Positions 12,301-26,953 of a stretch of 64,000 nucleotides of DNA are shown in pieces. Position numbers and translations under genes: made by a program. The DNA is from Macquaria australasica (Eukaryota > Chordata > Actinopteri > Centrarchiformes > Percichthyidae). The number at the start of each line of letters is the position of its first letter. Within the stretch, counting starts at the first letter, position 1. The notes beneath the pieces were generated by a model, which saw only the letters and a list, made by a program, of their open reading frames with translations, was not told where the DNA came from and did not search any database. The DNA is taken from assembly GCA_005408345.1 (NCBI GenBank), contig SEMN01000031.1, positions 777,501 through 841,500 of the forward strand, in the 5' to 3' direction.

Positions 12301-15300
12301 AGGCTCCATCATGGCGAGCATACTGTTCTGAAGCTGCCAGCCTCAGTGAGAACAAGAGACACGATGGGAACAAATACAAATAATGATACTCACGTAATGA
12401 ATGAAGGCAACCGAAGACTGTTATTATTATGCTAGTCATTTACACTTTGAGGTGTAACTTCTCTACACAGTAAAAAAAACCTGTGAGAAAAAACAGAGAC
12501 TTTGTACCCGTACACATTCATGTTTGAACTAGATTTATGTTCCAGCTTGGTCACATCTGGTCTCAAACCACTGGTTACATTAAAGTGAAATATTTCTACA
12601 TTTTGTCCTCCCAGCTGTAATAGTATTTCATAGTGAAAATATGAGGGAAGCTCGCTTGTGGCTACCAATACCTACTAGTATGGAAAGTATGAATATTCTT
12701 ACAATGCTGATTTTGACTCTGCAGTAAGTAAAAACCTAGAAAACTCTTGGTTCTGGGTTTAATTCTGGTTTGAAGGGAAGATGTGTGAGCTAAGCTACAG
12801 AGAATGTGCTCAGCTCTACAGCCCTGTCTTCAGCACAACAAAGCCCAGCTGGAGTTTATTAACTTGTTAGTGGCTTTGCTACTTTTTCTCTGTTTGGTAC
12901 ACCGCAGGCACACACACACACACACACACAGGCATACACATGCACACACACGCACACACACACACAAAGACAGCCACACATACATGCACAAACACAACAT
13001 ACAGCAACACTCACAGGCAGAACAAAGACAAAAATCCTTTCAGCGTCACTCAAATTCAAAACTACGATGCTAGAAGGATCCACAACAAAAGCTCAGATCT
13101 GGATGTTACGCCCACACACACACACAGAAAACTGAAAACTTTCCAGAAGTGTTACTTCCTCTCCCTCTAACAGCAGTGATTATCCTTTATTATCTGCATA
13201 AGGCTGTTGTACAGTTACATATTGACAGGGCTCATTAAGGCATTCCAGCGTGCTTACAGGACTGCTAAGGCTGCCATTACAATTTCTCAGTCTGGCAGCT
13301 GGCCCTGCTACTCCTATCAACATATATATTGTAGCAGGCTTTTCACAGTGTCTTAAGAGCTTGGCTTCATGCAATATACACCATGCCCAAGTCAGTTTAT
13401 CATGAAACACACTAAGAGCAACGTTAAATGTCTGACAACGGTGGAAAGAACAGTGTTGACAAATGTTTAGAGTTACAATATAGTGTTCGGTGGTCTGTCC
13501 AATCAGGCAACTCGTGAGGATGATGATGCACCAAAATAAAGCTGGTTTTATAGGCTCTCAGAGAGAGGAAGCCATTTTGTGCAGCGTGTTTATAGTTCAG
13601 AGCAGCCAGTGCTCCTTTGTTGATGTTCACTTGTTGTGAGAAGGCTGAGTTGTTTACAGGGAGATAAAGGATTTGCTCGGGATCATGCTGGGGAGTACGA
13701 GCTGCTAAATCTCAGGTTGTGTTTTGATGCTGAGTGAAGAGGCGCTTTATTGGTTTCTGTGCTGTAGATGTTTGGGAACATTACCACCATGACCTGCTGT
13801 ATATAGCTGATAACGTATGTGATCTACAGTCTTTACTGATTCCCTGAGGAGACCATGTATTTGCTTCCCAATCCGAGGGCAAAACAATTTGTACAGCGAC
13901 TGATTCGTACCGATTAAGTGTGCTTGCTCAAGGAAACTCCAGCAGGGTGGATAACTGCTCTCAAGAGGACTTGAACCCAGGACTTCTGGATGATGTATCA
14001 AAAAAACACTCTGATGTGCAATTTTTGACATCCTGCTAGTGTTAGTTTGCCACTTTGTGACCCACAATGACACCAAATAATCAAAACTACAGTTGTATAT
14101 TTGTCATTGGTTGGCCTGATGTTTACTGTTGCCTAGTTACTCTTGGATGTGGGAGGGATGGCACAGTTGATTAGATTGATTAATTTAACTCACAGTGAAA
14201 TCTCACATAGTAGCCGGATCTCAGATACTGTTTTCACTCAGCGATTCATTAATTCATGATTGATTTACATTGCTTTCTTGATGTCAGGCTGCTGGTAATT
14301 AATCTCACCACTTCCTACAGATGTTTCACAATAAAATCCTTCACGGGAAGTGAAGGAGTTACTGTTTCTATGTGAAACAGCAGCATCAGCCAATTAACAC
14401 AGCGAAAGGGAGCAGATCAGGACACAGAAAGGGTTCTTAGTAAGATTTTAGCAAAATGTATTTAATTAAAAATAAAGGCCTGTCTCAACTGGCAGTCTAT
14501 CTTAAATAAAGGCCTGGTTCTCTTCACCTCTTTTTTCTTTTTGGTTTGGTTTTTTGACAAAATTATAATATATTTATAAAATACAACATATCATACTTTT
14601 CTAGGATGGAATGATAAAGTCTGGACTTATTTCCATCGTTGTCCCTGGTGTTTACCCAGTCGACCACCTTTACCAAGACAGAGACAGGAATTCAATGTCT
14701 GACATTAAGAAATATTAGAAAATAGGAACAACAACAAAAAAACAAAAATAAAATAAAATAAAATATATATATATACAGAAAAGGCTGAGGTACATAAAAG
14801 CCCTTGCCACAATATGACATTTAATGGTACTTGCCTACAGTTTACTCTTGGGATGAGTGCAAACTACACATGACAGTTATTTAAAGAGGGAGGAAGAGGA
14901 CATGTGCTAAACTGTACAGGAAATAGTCAAAGCCAACATACATTTACACTGTACCATAGGTGAGAGTGTGTCAAGGATTACAGCTGTTGTTGGATGGATT
15001 TTGGCGCGATTGGTGCGAACTTGGAAAAACTTGATTATGTAACTTAACCTTCCCATATTTTATGAAAATGTATCCTTAATCCTAAATCCAAACACATAAC
15101 GTATCTGCCTCATGCACTTTACAATTCACTCACTGATTTATTTTTTATTACCACAAATCACAAAACAATTTCTCACAAAAACAGCCTGCAGTGCCCAACC
15201 TTGTACGTTAAAAAGGTAGCTTGCAGCTGGATGAACACAGGAACAAATAAACTTCTCTCTGGTTGTGCTTTGTGTCATGTTACTGCTGGTTACACATTAA

Positions 15301-18300
15301 AAATATGAACGACCACTTCTAAATACAGTTTTTGGAATTTAAGAGTTGTTAAAAACAATGAACATCAAATGTATTCCTAATCAATTCATTCAGTGATTTT
15401 GTGGCAGCTCAAGAGGCACTTGAGCTGTCCAACTATAATCGACATAATATGATATATGGAACAAAACTAGTTATGCAACTAACATCACTCATTTTGTTAA
15501 TGAATATAATAATTAGAAATTGCATAACGAGTAGGTAGCATTAATGTGAACTTTATATCTAATAATTGTGGAATTACAGATAGTTTAAAGAAACTTTCAC
15601 TTACATAAAAAAAATATGCATGAGGGACTCAATAACAACAATTAGTCGACTAATTGATTACTTGATAGACAGAAAATGAACTATTATCAACTATTTTGAT
15701 AATCAATTAATTGTTTCAGTCACATTTCAAGTAAAACTGTCAAATATTCTCTGATTCCTGCCTCTAAAAGTAGGAGGATTTGGTGCTTTTCTTTGTCATA
15801 TATGATAGTTAATTGAATATATTTGGGTTTTAGACTATTAAACGCAATTAATCAAGGAAATAATCGGCAGATTAATTGATGATGAAAATACGTGTTGGTT
15901 GCTGCCTTACTCCAAATTCTAAACAAATCATCCACTGTAGAGAGGCAACCAAATATGACTGTGACCTGCTGGCCTCAATAGGCAGTAAAAAAAAATTGTT
16001 AACAAAGAAACCCAGACGTCTAGTTTTCAAAGAGCTTTCCAGGATTCAATACACAAAAATAAAATCACGGACTGACTCGTCTTTGAAGGAAGTGATGTTC
16101 TAAACTCTTGATTAGACTGACACTTTTTACCACACGATTTTCCTCCATTGTATGAATATCACAGCAATCTTCCAGTGTAACAAACCATTATGCACAAAAC
16201 GCTCATCAAACGCGAAATGGGCCTGCATCCTTTTACCAAAGATATGGTGATTAAATCATGTATAATGCATGCGCACCACAATGATATCCATAATGAGTAC
16301 AGAGGCATAGTTCTCTGCGGAGGACGGATAATGATGGAGATGAGACTGGAGTTCAACCAGTGAGGTCGCCATGGTAATAAAGGAGTAGCTGGTGCAGCCC
16401 AGACTGTTGATCAGTTTAGACTGGCAGGGCTAAATTGTGGGCTGACTAACCTTTATCCCACAGACTGATAAGTCTCAGCAGAGAGCACAAGGCTGCGAGG
16501 GAGGGGAGGGATAATGGCAGGGAGGGAGGGAGGGAGGATGGTGTGAGAGAGATAATAACTACGTTTACATGCGCACAAGAAACCAGGTTACTGTGAGAAA
16601 TCAGGTTAAGGCAGGAAATCTGAAAACACGTTTACACTCACTGCAATTCCAAGATACTGTAAACCTGATTGTGCATGCAGCTGGTCAGAAACCACGTTTC
16701 TTTTCAACCCCTCTACCATACGTGTGAACCATGGCAGTCATATTTTTGAGTTTATAATGGTGATACATGCTGCTGCGGCGTTTTAGCATTTGGATTGATG
16801 TCGCAGTGAAACAACACTGTGTACAACTCAGTGGCACACACATTTGGGTAATTTACAAAGCTAGTTATTTTTATATCTAAATGTGTGCAAAAATTCACAT
16901 AAATAAAAAACGTAAAATTAAAATGCATAATTTCAATGACCAGTTACATGTGAATATCACCGTGCCAATCACGACTTTGACCACGACGCATCATCAGGGA
17001 GAGACAAAGGCGGTACTGCTACTGTTAGCTAGCTAACATTCCCTCGGATGCAGTGACACAAAATGGATCGTGGATCGATACGACAAAGTGATGTGGGAGA
17101 CAACCCTGCGATAGTAAAAGCTCCAAAGCGTGTGGTGAGGAAATATCAGCCTGAATACATTAAATTTGGATTCATAATGGCAGGCAGTGCAAAGCAGTCT
17201 GTTGAATGTGGTGAAATCCTGTCAAATGAGGCGCTAAAACCATCGAAGCTCCAGAGACACTTAAACACAAAGCACCCGGGATATTATGTTTTATTTCTCA
17301 TTTATTTGTGAAGGTGGTCCTCGGAAATTTTTTAACAATCAGAAGTGGGCCTTAAGTTACAAAAGGCTGAGAACCCCTGACTTACAGCACAGCACACATA
17401 CAGCACTTCCTGTGTGGAGCGTTGGGGAATGCATATAAAACAAATACAAATCCAGTTTTTATACTTGCCCCTCTCTGTGACAACTGGCATGAACTGACTC
17501 TTATGCTATGTTGTGTTGTTTTCTACTGTACTGTTTCTTTTGGCAGTCCTTTTCCTTTTTATTATTAGTTTCTTTTTTCTTTTATGCTTAATTATTTGTG
17601 TGATCACTTACAGACCAAAACAAATTTCAATTTCAATTTCACATGTGTCTGAACTTTACAAATAACCTGCAGTTCAGCTGTGGAAACAGACTTACTCAGA
17701 CTTGTTTGTTCCAATTTTAGATGCAAGTAATAATCTTTTCCTTTCACTGCACTGTCTTAAGTCTGTCATGCACATCCACTCTTGTAAAAACCCTGTTAGA
17801 ATCCTGGTTAAGCACAGACACGGCCAAGAAATCAGCTTTCTCCAGCAAAAAAAAAGAAAGAAGAAATCTAGCAAACCGGGAGAGCAAGTGGGGGAAGGGA
17901 GGCAGAAAAAATGAGAGAGTGAGGCAGAGAGAAAGGGGAGGCAAGGCAACAGGAGAAGCAACAACAATTGGGGAGAGGGAGAGACAGAAGACAGAGAGGG
18001 ATTGAGCAGTAATCAGAAGATCAGAGAGAAATAATCAAGCAGAGAAGAGACAGAGTATGTGAAAGAGTGTGATCAGGGAGTGAGGGGACTACAGTTGTTT
18101 TTAAAGCAAGAGAAAAAAAATCTCCCAGTCTGCCCATGAGGGGGGAATCACAATTAATCAAGTGGTTTCATTACTGCCCTCCATTATTGTTAGGATAAAG
18201 AGGGTCATCTCTGAAGCAAATTCAAATTTTCAGCTTTGTGAAACAATGTGCACCATCTTCCTCTGGGTTTTTTACTCCTCTCAGTCATCCTTTCGCTCTC

Positions 18301-21300
18301 TCTGCTTCTCTGAGAACAATACGATCAACATGCATTATTTATTGGAAAGTACGTTTGCGCTTTGAAAGAACTGTACGCGCAGACGTGTGTGTGTGTGTGC
18401 GCACGTGTTTATCAGTGTGCATGAGAATGATGTGAATGTGCGATTCAGATTCAAATGAGGGGAGGGTGTGCTCTGCGGGCACAGGTGTACGCCTGTGTGA
18501 TTTCATCACTTTGCATGCAAATTTTAAGCGAGGATGGCCGCGGAGACGGAGCGAGGATGGGAGACGGAGGGAAAGAGAGAGGAGAGGCAGAGAGGAATGG
18601 GGCGTGCAGGAAATGGATAGAGTGAGAAAGAGAGAGGGAAGAGGAGAAAGATGGTGTGATGTTTGTACATGCATCTGCAGGCAAATTAATCACGAGATGG
18701 TCTCTTACTCCATTAAAATGCTAATGGAGGAAAATCTAGACATTTCCATATATTTGCAATATATCGCAGAGCCCAAGGAATGTTATTATGCTAAATGAAG
18801 GCTGGGTGGTGGATGCACACCTAATATAACGACAAATCTGACCAAGATAAAGCCAAGATTAAAAGTCTCTTAAGTAGTGAATTAAAGGGCAGACTGGATA
18901 CAAGACAAGGGGCTTAAACGCAGGGCCTTCATGAAATTAGACAAGAGAAGAGTCTGGATATTTGGACTTATTAAAGGCTATGAAAAACAAATTTCTTACT
19001 CTGAGTGATGGGGTCTTACACGAACACAATATTTTCTGCCAAAGTTGGAGCTGTTTTAGTTATTTTACAGGAAAGATCTGTGTATTTGTGTTTTCGTCTC
19101 ACTGGTTTGAAGTGGGGGGGGCACAGTTGGAAATAGGTGATGTCACATGCATCCCTGCACCAATCAGGAATAATTTGCAATATGTAAATCAAAATCTGAT
19201 GACAGTTGGTGGGTTGTGTGTTTATGGTGCCAGTATGAATGAAATCTGATCAAACCACACTCACACAGTCTTGATGAAGCAGAATTTTTGACTGTTAAAC
19301 TCTTAATATATAACACCTGTTTAATGGTATGAAGCAAAACTTGAATCGGTGCTTTAAGTTCTTCCTACACACAATATAATTAACTGGTTTACCTTTAACT
19401 GGCTAGTACAAAACACACATAGTTGTCATCAGTTTTCCCTTTTTTTATTTTGGACTCACTACAGCTACAGACGGGACAAATTAAAGGAAAAACCTGAATG
19501 AGAAACATATCAAATGAAGATGCTTCGGTGCACCAGGACTCACTGAATGGTTTGGTGAGTATTAAAACTAAGACACTTCATGTTGGTTTTTTCTTTTATC
19601 TGTCACCCATTTGTATGTGTCGCCTAATGGGAACACAGCATAGTTTTGTTCAGGAAGTTAAGATGTGATGGTGTTATGCAGAGCCTGTGCTGTTTTCTCA
19701 GCAGTGCTGCAGAGTGACGGCTCAACTACTGTACTCATTACATGCCTGGGCTCTCATTACTCACTTAATGTAGTATCCTAGGAGACACGTGACTTGTATG
19801 TGTAGATAAATGCAGCACTGTCACCATATATTGTTGATGGTCTACATGCAGTGGCTCTACACTGATGTAAAACTGGTCTCAGAGCTTGAAATATATACAT
19901 ATAATGAAAATATAATGACAATTCATCAAGTGACAGCATTTCTCGGCCCATCCAAAACAAATTCCAGCATAGCAGTCCGTATGTAAGAACATAAATATCC
20001 ATATAAGAGCCATTATTCACCTTTAATGAATAATGCAACATCTCCAGTGCCTGAATTTCACTCTAAAAATTACCTTCAGATCCACAAAAAAAGAAAACTA
20101 TTTATTTGATTCATCTTTATATGTTGGTTTCAAGCTTGTGACTAAATGCAGGCTCTCTTGCTCATTAATGGAAATAAACGCCTGAGCAACCACGATTAGG
20201 TAAGGTCTTTGAAGTAGTACAAGAGAATCTGAGAAGGCAAATTCTTCAGCTTTTATTTCTTTTGGATGGAGGATGGATAAGACACCCAATTAATATTTTC
20301 ACTTACACCTCTTGGGAACCAACTGTGGCCTCTGCCTACTCTGAACCCTCGTGGGAAATCTGAAAATTATATTTCTGCAGTAACAGTTCTGTGCCCCGTC
20401 TAAACATTAGCAGGCAGCACAACACCAGCACTGGCAGGGAGCCTCTCCACAACAGAGAGGCAAATGTCAATGTTTTCTGTGACTGCTGCCATGATTATTA
20501 TGGGGAAAAATATACTGATATAAATATCCACAACCTTGCAGATTCTTTTTTCATTGGATAGTTTGACAGTGAAGATACAGACAGGAAACATATGGAGAGA
20601 GAGAGGGATGACGTGCACTAAAGATCCCTGGTCAGTTGCAATTACTGTATATGATATGCGTCTTAACAACTAGGCCAACAGGATTCTCCACAAACTTCCA
20701 TTTCATAGCGTTTTCTTACATTTCTAGACACAGAATTTGGCATATTAAGCAGCCGTGTAAATTCTGGTTTTGTGAAGCTACAAAAAACAAATATATCTTA
20801 GTCATACACTTTGCACTTTGTTTTTTTTAACACCAAACCATAAATAAAAAGACTTTTGAAAATTGACACCAGGTTTGACCAATTATTACTCACCAGGAAA
20901 TTTTTGCTACCTGCTAATCTGACAGACACTCCATTCAACGCTTAAATAATTTATTATACCCTGCAATGTGATGATATATTGTGCAAATATAGTACATACA
21001 TTGAGATTAAATGTATTTATCTACCATCATTCCCCTTAAATCCAACACCAACTCTCACAGGTAAGGTAAGGGGAAGGCCCTTACCTAGACTGGTTGGCTT
21101 GATGAGCTCATCCAGCATGTCGTAGAAGGGCAGCCTCTGGAGTTTGACATCTGGGTGGACCGGGTGCAGCGTGGCCGAGGTGGACAGGTGGTGCGTCAGC
21201 CCGGTCAGCTCGTGTTTCCCTGGGCCGAGAAGTGAGAGGGGCAGTAAGGCAGCGGGCGATGGGGCGCCACCGTGACCGGCGTGACCCTCATACGCCAGCT

Positions 21301-24300
21301 GTGTCAGGCCAGCGGGCAGTGCGGCGCCCCCTCCTCCAACCACTCCAGCCGTGGCAGGGTGGTGTGGTCCGGGCATGGCCAGCTCTGAGTGGGATACCAT
21401 TTTGGCAGGGAAGCGTCGTCGGTAGAGCTCTTTAATCTTCATGTGCACAGCGGGGCTGCAGCCGGCCTTCAGCAGATGCAGCGCCTTGGTCAGCAGCTCG
21501 TGCTTGCGTCCGTGCTTGTTGCGCCCAGCGTAGCCCAGAAGCACCTGCAGCTCCGACACCCGCAGGCTCATCACCATTTGCTGTGATGGAGGAAGGGGAT
21601 GAGAAAGAAGATGAGGAATCAACTCAGCAATGCCAATACCACTTTCTCATGACTGATACAAAATGGTGCACTGATGCACCAATCTGAGTGGCAATCAACA
21701 CTGAAGCAAATAACTGGTTGCAGCATGTTTTAATTTATGACAGTACTTTTCCAAAAGTGACAAACTTTACTCGTGGAGTTAAGGTGTCTTGGGGTAAAAA
21801 AAAAATCCTTGTAATAGCATAAACCACTGTGCAGTGTTTTGGCGTCTGATAAGCCTTCAAACTCTTGAACCTGTTACTCAAACTGGATCATTGCCTCACT
21901 GGTACCTGAGGCAACACGCAGCCCCTTTACATTTTTAATGCAGCGCCTTTTCAATCTTTCAGTGGTGAAGAAGCAAAGTTTTCAGTTTACCAGTCAGTCT
22001 TCACTTCAACCCTCAGCTACGGTCACCACCTTTGGACAGTTACTAAAAGAGTGAGACTGTGTATGCAAGTGGTAGAAAGGTTTCTCTACACAAGAATATC
22101 TGAATCAAGCCTCTGCCAGTTGAGGTGATTCGAGCAACTACTAAAGATGCGTTGTGGAGGAAGTGTTCCAGGTAAGATCGATTGTGTAAAGACCCCAGGG
22201 CAGAGCCAGGACACAAAGGTGGGTTTACTTTATGCGTCGTTCACACATAGGGACTCAGAAGCTGGGAATGGGACCTGGCGAGCTACAGAGATTTATAAAA
22301 GGCGCCCAGCTACAGGCGAAGGCAACAACCAGGTGAGAGCAAATCGCACTTGGTTTTGATTCCCACAGAGACGGAAGCACAGACTTGTTCACTACTCTAC
22401 AACACTTGTGGAGCGGGGGTTCGTTTCCAGCGCAGATATAGGACTGCAATGCCAATCAGTCTTGCCCATAGACTGTATATAAAAATGGATGGCATGACAG
22501 CTCCCCAAAAGTGGAGCCAAAACATCTCGATCGCACGCTGGTGGCTGGCTGCAGTATAGGTCATAAATCCCACCCCCCCCATGTTAGCTGATGGGACATG
22601 GGCTAAACTGAAAAGTCAAAGTACACATCAAATACATTTTTCCAAAGATGGTTTCTGTCATTTGTGATAAGTTTGGTTTTAATTAGTTATTTGATGCTAT
22701 AAAAAGGGGGTGAGACGTCATGGTTGACAACTGTGAGTGTGCTTGCGATTGGTTCAGGCGGGTGTATGGGCGGGACCTGGATATGGATCACTACTGCGCA
22801 GACTCTGGCTCCAAATGGCAGCTCCCATATCCGGGATATTTTGGCTTCATTTTTTTTTACAGTGAGAGGAAGTGGAGACGCGTCGTCCATCTTTATATAC
22901 AGTCTATGGTCTTGCCTGCTTGGGCGTCAATGCTGCATTAAAACAGTTTCAACAACGCATACCGCATTAAAAAAAGAATGGAAACAAAGCTATTCTGTAC
23001 TCAGGAAACAAACTACTAACAACTTCCTTGTGTGTAGTACAGCAGGTAAGTCAGAAAACAACTGTCCAGTCAGAGCAGAGTATGTAAATTACGTGCTCCA
23101 CCACACAACACACCCACAGAGCTACAGATTTATGAGAGGCCAGAGACTTCCTACTATTTTGTGTGAATGCAAGAGGGACAAGCAGGGGGGAAGTTACCGT
23201 GAAAGAGGACATTTGGCTGCTTTGCTGGCTGTTACGCCACTGTCAACCTGACCAGGTATGAAAATAAATGGACAGATTGAATTTTAAATGCATAATTGAA
23301 TGATTTGCATCAATATTCTGTGCCTTTATCTGGCCTGACACTGGAGTGTTGCCTCGCAGCAATACCAAAGGCTGCGCTGAGTCTCTCCCTACATTAATAT
23401 ACCTTAGCTCGGCACAGCTGGCGTTTTGCCTCACAGATGTTTTTTTTTTTTTAACTGCACATACACTGTAGAGTTTTCCTCCTGGTAGAAAGGCATTTCA
23501 CTGCACTACAGTGCATACCATAAAAGTCTCAGTATTAAAACAGCTTAATTCTCTAACCTGTGTATGAGATCCTGTCAGCTGGATCAGCACCTGTCCAAAT
23601 ACTGTAGACACCACTGACCCTGGGGAGCAGTGCACTCGATGCTGTGAAGAAGTTTTTGTCTGTGTTGGAGTGAGAAAAAACCTTAACCAAGAAAGGATTT
23701 TCCCTGGCTCAGCGTGAGGCTGAGGCTGTACCTCCCAGGGGGTAGTGGGATGGAGTAGCTGCAGCAAGAGGCTGGGAAAAACTGTTGCCTGCACTGACTT
23801 CAGGTTTAGCTTCAGGTTGGCCCAAACTAAGAGCTGGAAGCTCTTCATCTAACCAGACCAATTGTCCAAATGTATGTAGACTAACTTCAGGTAAAACCTA
23901 ACAAAGAAAAGCAAAGCAAGTTATACCCTCAGTGACTATAACTCAGCAGCTGTTGAAATGCAAAGGCCATCATCAATTATCATATGACGCTGCTGCACCA
24001 AATGCTGAAATTCCATTACACAGCTCAGGTGATCAAAAAACAAGCTTAGATTTAGATAGACAGAGAGACACAGCTGCTCTGTACAGTAACTAAAAATAAA
24101 CAATCAAAAACTAAACATCATTGCTTCCCTTGAGCAATACACTTCTCATTGTTTGCTCGAGATGACTGAGGACACTGGGCAGATGTGAAGGTGTGAATTT
24201 AAGTGCTTGAATCTGAAGCAGGACACTGCTTCTCACAGTTTTAATGCACTCAAAACCTCACCTCAAAAAAACAAAAAAACAAAAAACAAGCTGGCTTGGA

Positions 24301-26918
24301 AGGGAAGAACCTGAGTGCAGTGCAGACTATATTTTCTCAGATTTCACCAGAATTTAATCATCATTCGCAGTAAAGCCAGAGGAAGCACAACTTCCTTCCT
24401 TGAATTAAAATAGGTGGTTTTATTTTCTTAGAATCAAATCAGAGGCATTGTGATTACTAATAATCAGCTACCTACAGTATTTTAGTCTTGACATGTTAAA
24501 GGCTTCAGATACTACTTGGAAAAACAAACCAATACTTTCTTTGTACTAGTTTTTACCCCTCATTGTTTGATTAAAACAAAGATACAGAGCTGTGCAAACA
24601 GAGCAGGACAAAACAGAAAGAGTAAGACACACAACACACACGCTCTTTATCTTAAGGTGGAAGTGGATGAAAAACAGAGTTTGAATGACACCTCAGCTCA
24701 TTAACTAGCATCCATTAACCATGTGGACAGTGAATGGCACATTATAGCTATGAGACAGACCTTAAAGAAAGCCAATCTTAACACAAGCTATTAACATGGA
24801 CACCTAACTGCATATGCATGTTGAAACCCACTCTGTCTTTCCTGTAACACACACACACACACTACTGGTCAGACTTGTAAGAATGTCTTGGACAAACCTC
24901 CTCCCTTCATCTCCTTTAATGACAGAGCAGGGATTAAAAAAAATAACACAGCCGCACACAAACACACGCTGCTTAAATGACAAAGCACGCAGGGCTGTTA
25001 GTGCCCAGTGTGTCAGTTTCCTAATCAATTATATACACACACACACACTGTTATTATTGTTATGTACACGATATGTGTGCTGCTGTAGTGTCCATACAAA
25101 GGATTAAACCTTTAAGCCTTCAAGATTTTATTTTTGTTCCTTATAATGAGGCACATTCTTCTTGGGTTACACCGGGGGTTTTGCATTTAATTGACATTTA
25201 AAATGACATACATGACTGCTGTAGGCTATGTTTTGTGACCTAACCATAGCAGCGACATTTTAGGCTTGAAAAAAAAAAGAAAGAAGAAAAACCACCACTT
25301 TTTCACTGCTGGAACAGATTCAATGTAAATAACTTTCCTTATATTGAACACTGATCCCACACAGTCTAATTTGTCTCTTTTAATAAATAACTGTTTATAA
25401 TAGTTAATCTGTAGGAGTACATTTCAACAATAAAGTTAATTTAAAATCATTTTGGAAAGAAATACCCCTTATCTCACTTGTTATCTTTTGTTTTATTTCC
25501 TCCAAGCACTCTTTCATGATCCTTTTTTAGCAGGAATACAACTAAGTCATTATTTGTAATATTGAAGAGGACAAAACTGAAGCTCATTCTACTGCTCGTC
25601 TAAATGTAAAATATAACCAAACCATCTTACAGTACCAAAATTACTTGCCCATGTGTGAATAACACCTCTCACTCTGGTCCAACCACAGAACTGTACTGTA
25701 TCATTAAGAGTGACGTATTACCTGTAGTTTTGAGAGGAACTGAAACCCCCAAAGTGCTGCAGTTTACTGTAAAACTTGTTCCACTTTTACATATCTAGCT
25801 TTCGGTGCCTGCAAGCGCAGCAAACCAATATGTGCTTCAAACCATCCAAAACATTTTCTGGTATAATTGATTATTTTTCATGAACCAAATAGTGAAATTA
25901 GAGGTCCATAAACAGTTATACCAACAGGCATGATCAAAAAAATAAAAAAAGTCATATCTAGTGAGAAACTATCACTATTTGTCACAAACATTTAATCATC
26001 CAAATGTCTTCAAAAATGACTTTAAAAATGATTATCTGTATTGTTGCACATTCATTTTCAGTCAATCGACTGACCAGATTAATCGACTAACTGTTTCAGC
26101 TCTACTCACAAGGAAGACTCAGGTTATGTGGTGGTTAAGTTCCTGCATGGAGAGGACCATTTCAGACAACCTGGGCCCCAAACAAGCTCCACGCTGCTGA
26201 AAGTGAGCCAGAGGCTGCTGGGCTGTTTACAAACCAAACACTGCATCTTGGGTACTGCTGCCACATATGCATAGCCCTGCGTGTGCACACACACAAACAC
26301 ACACACACACAGATACTAACAAAGTGCCCGATGTACACAACATCCAGACACAAATACCAGTCAGGACATAGACCTACGGTAAAGGCACATTCATGGAGGA
26401 AAAAAACATCAGGAGGCAGACCCCCATTTGTGAATGTAATTCTGATGCCTTCGGTCTGAACCACACTGCAGTTATAAAAACACATCAGTCAAACACAGAC
26501 GTCTCTTACAGCACGACGAGGGAGCTCAATCACAGGTGCAGCACGCTGGCAGCTGCTGTCTTGTCTCTGGATTTTCTAACATTTAGAGATATTTTTTAAC
26601 AGAACAATCATCTTCATAATTCAGTAATATTGTGTTTAGTATCCCTAGAGTTGGACAGCACACAGACACACACACAGACACATACACACTCACAGCATAT
26701 TGGTTCGGCCAAGAAACTCTCCTGCTGGCGACATAAATGACCAGTTCCATGAAATATGCATGTGGTAGAGAAGAAGGGTGTGTGAAAAATGATGACACTG
26801 GCTGCCCACCATCTCACCCCCCCCCCCACTCTCTCTACAAAGCAAACACACACAAACGAGAGACAGATACACACAAGCACAAACACTGGCTCACATAAAC
26901 GTCTCTCTCTCACCCCCC

Positions 26919-26953
<35 letters not shown>

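Larger units (their letters stand above)
7629..21084 (-). other. PIAS1 intron 2 (13.5 kb)
   Basis: No exon of any gene was identified. Contents in order: repeat copy 8206-8490, TG microsatellite 8849-8877, CT-rich tract 9840-9925, hAT-like element 10050-10832, CA tract 12908-12966, tRNA-derived SINE 13760-14070, ATTAATCG-type repeat 15635-15907, GGGA tract 16500-16540, hAT BED-finger relic 17040-17379, purine-rich tracts at 17850-18060 and 18550-18655. The segments 10900-11850, 12000-12780 and 14100-15600 are AT-rich without a recognised feature. Confidence 0.65.

Noticed and set aside
13967..13977. tRNA gene suggested by a perfect B box
   Set aside because: The matching A box is poor, no cloverleaf can be drawn, and the downstream block is that of a tRNA-derived SINE.
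22724..23251. 175-residue plus-strand open frame
   Set aside because: Its first half lies in the hAT-type MITE and its second half in intron. No known protein pattern, and the frame crosses the element's border.
26614..26949. Cys/Val-rich minus-strand frames
   Set aside because: They are translations of CA and C tracts.
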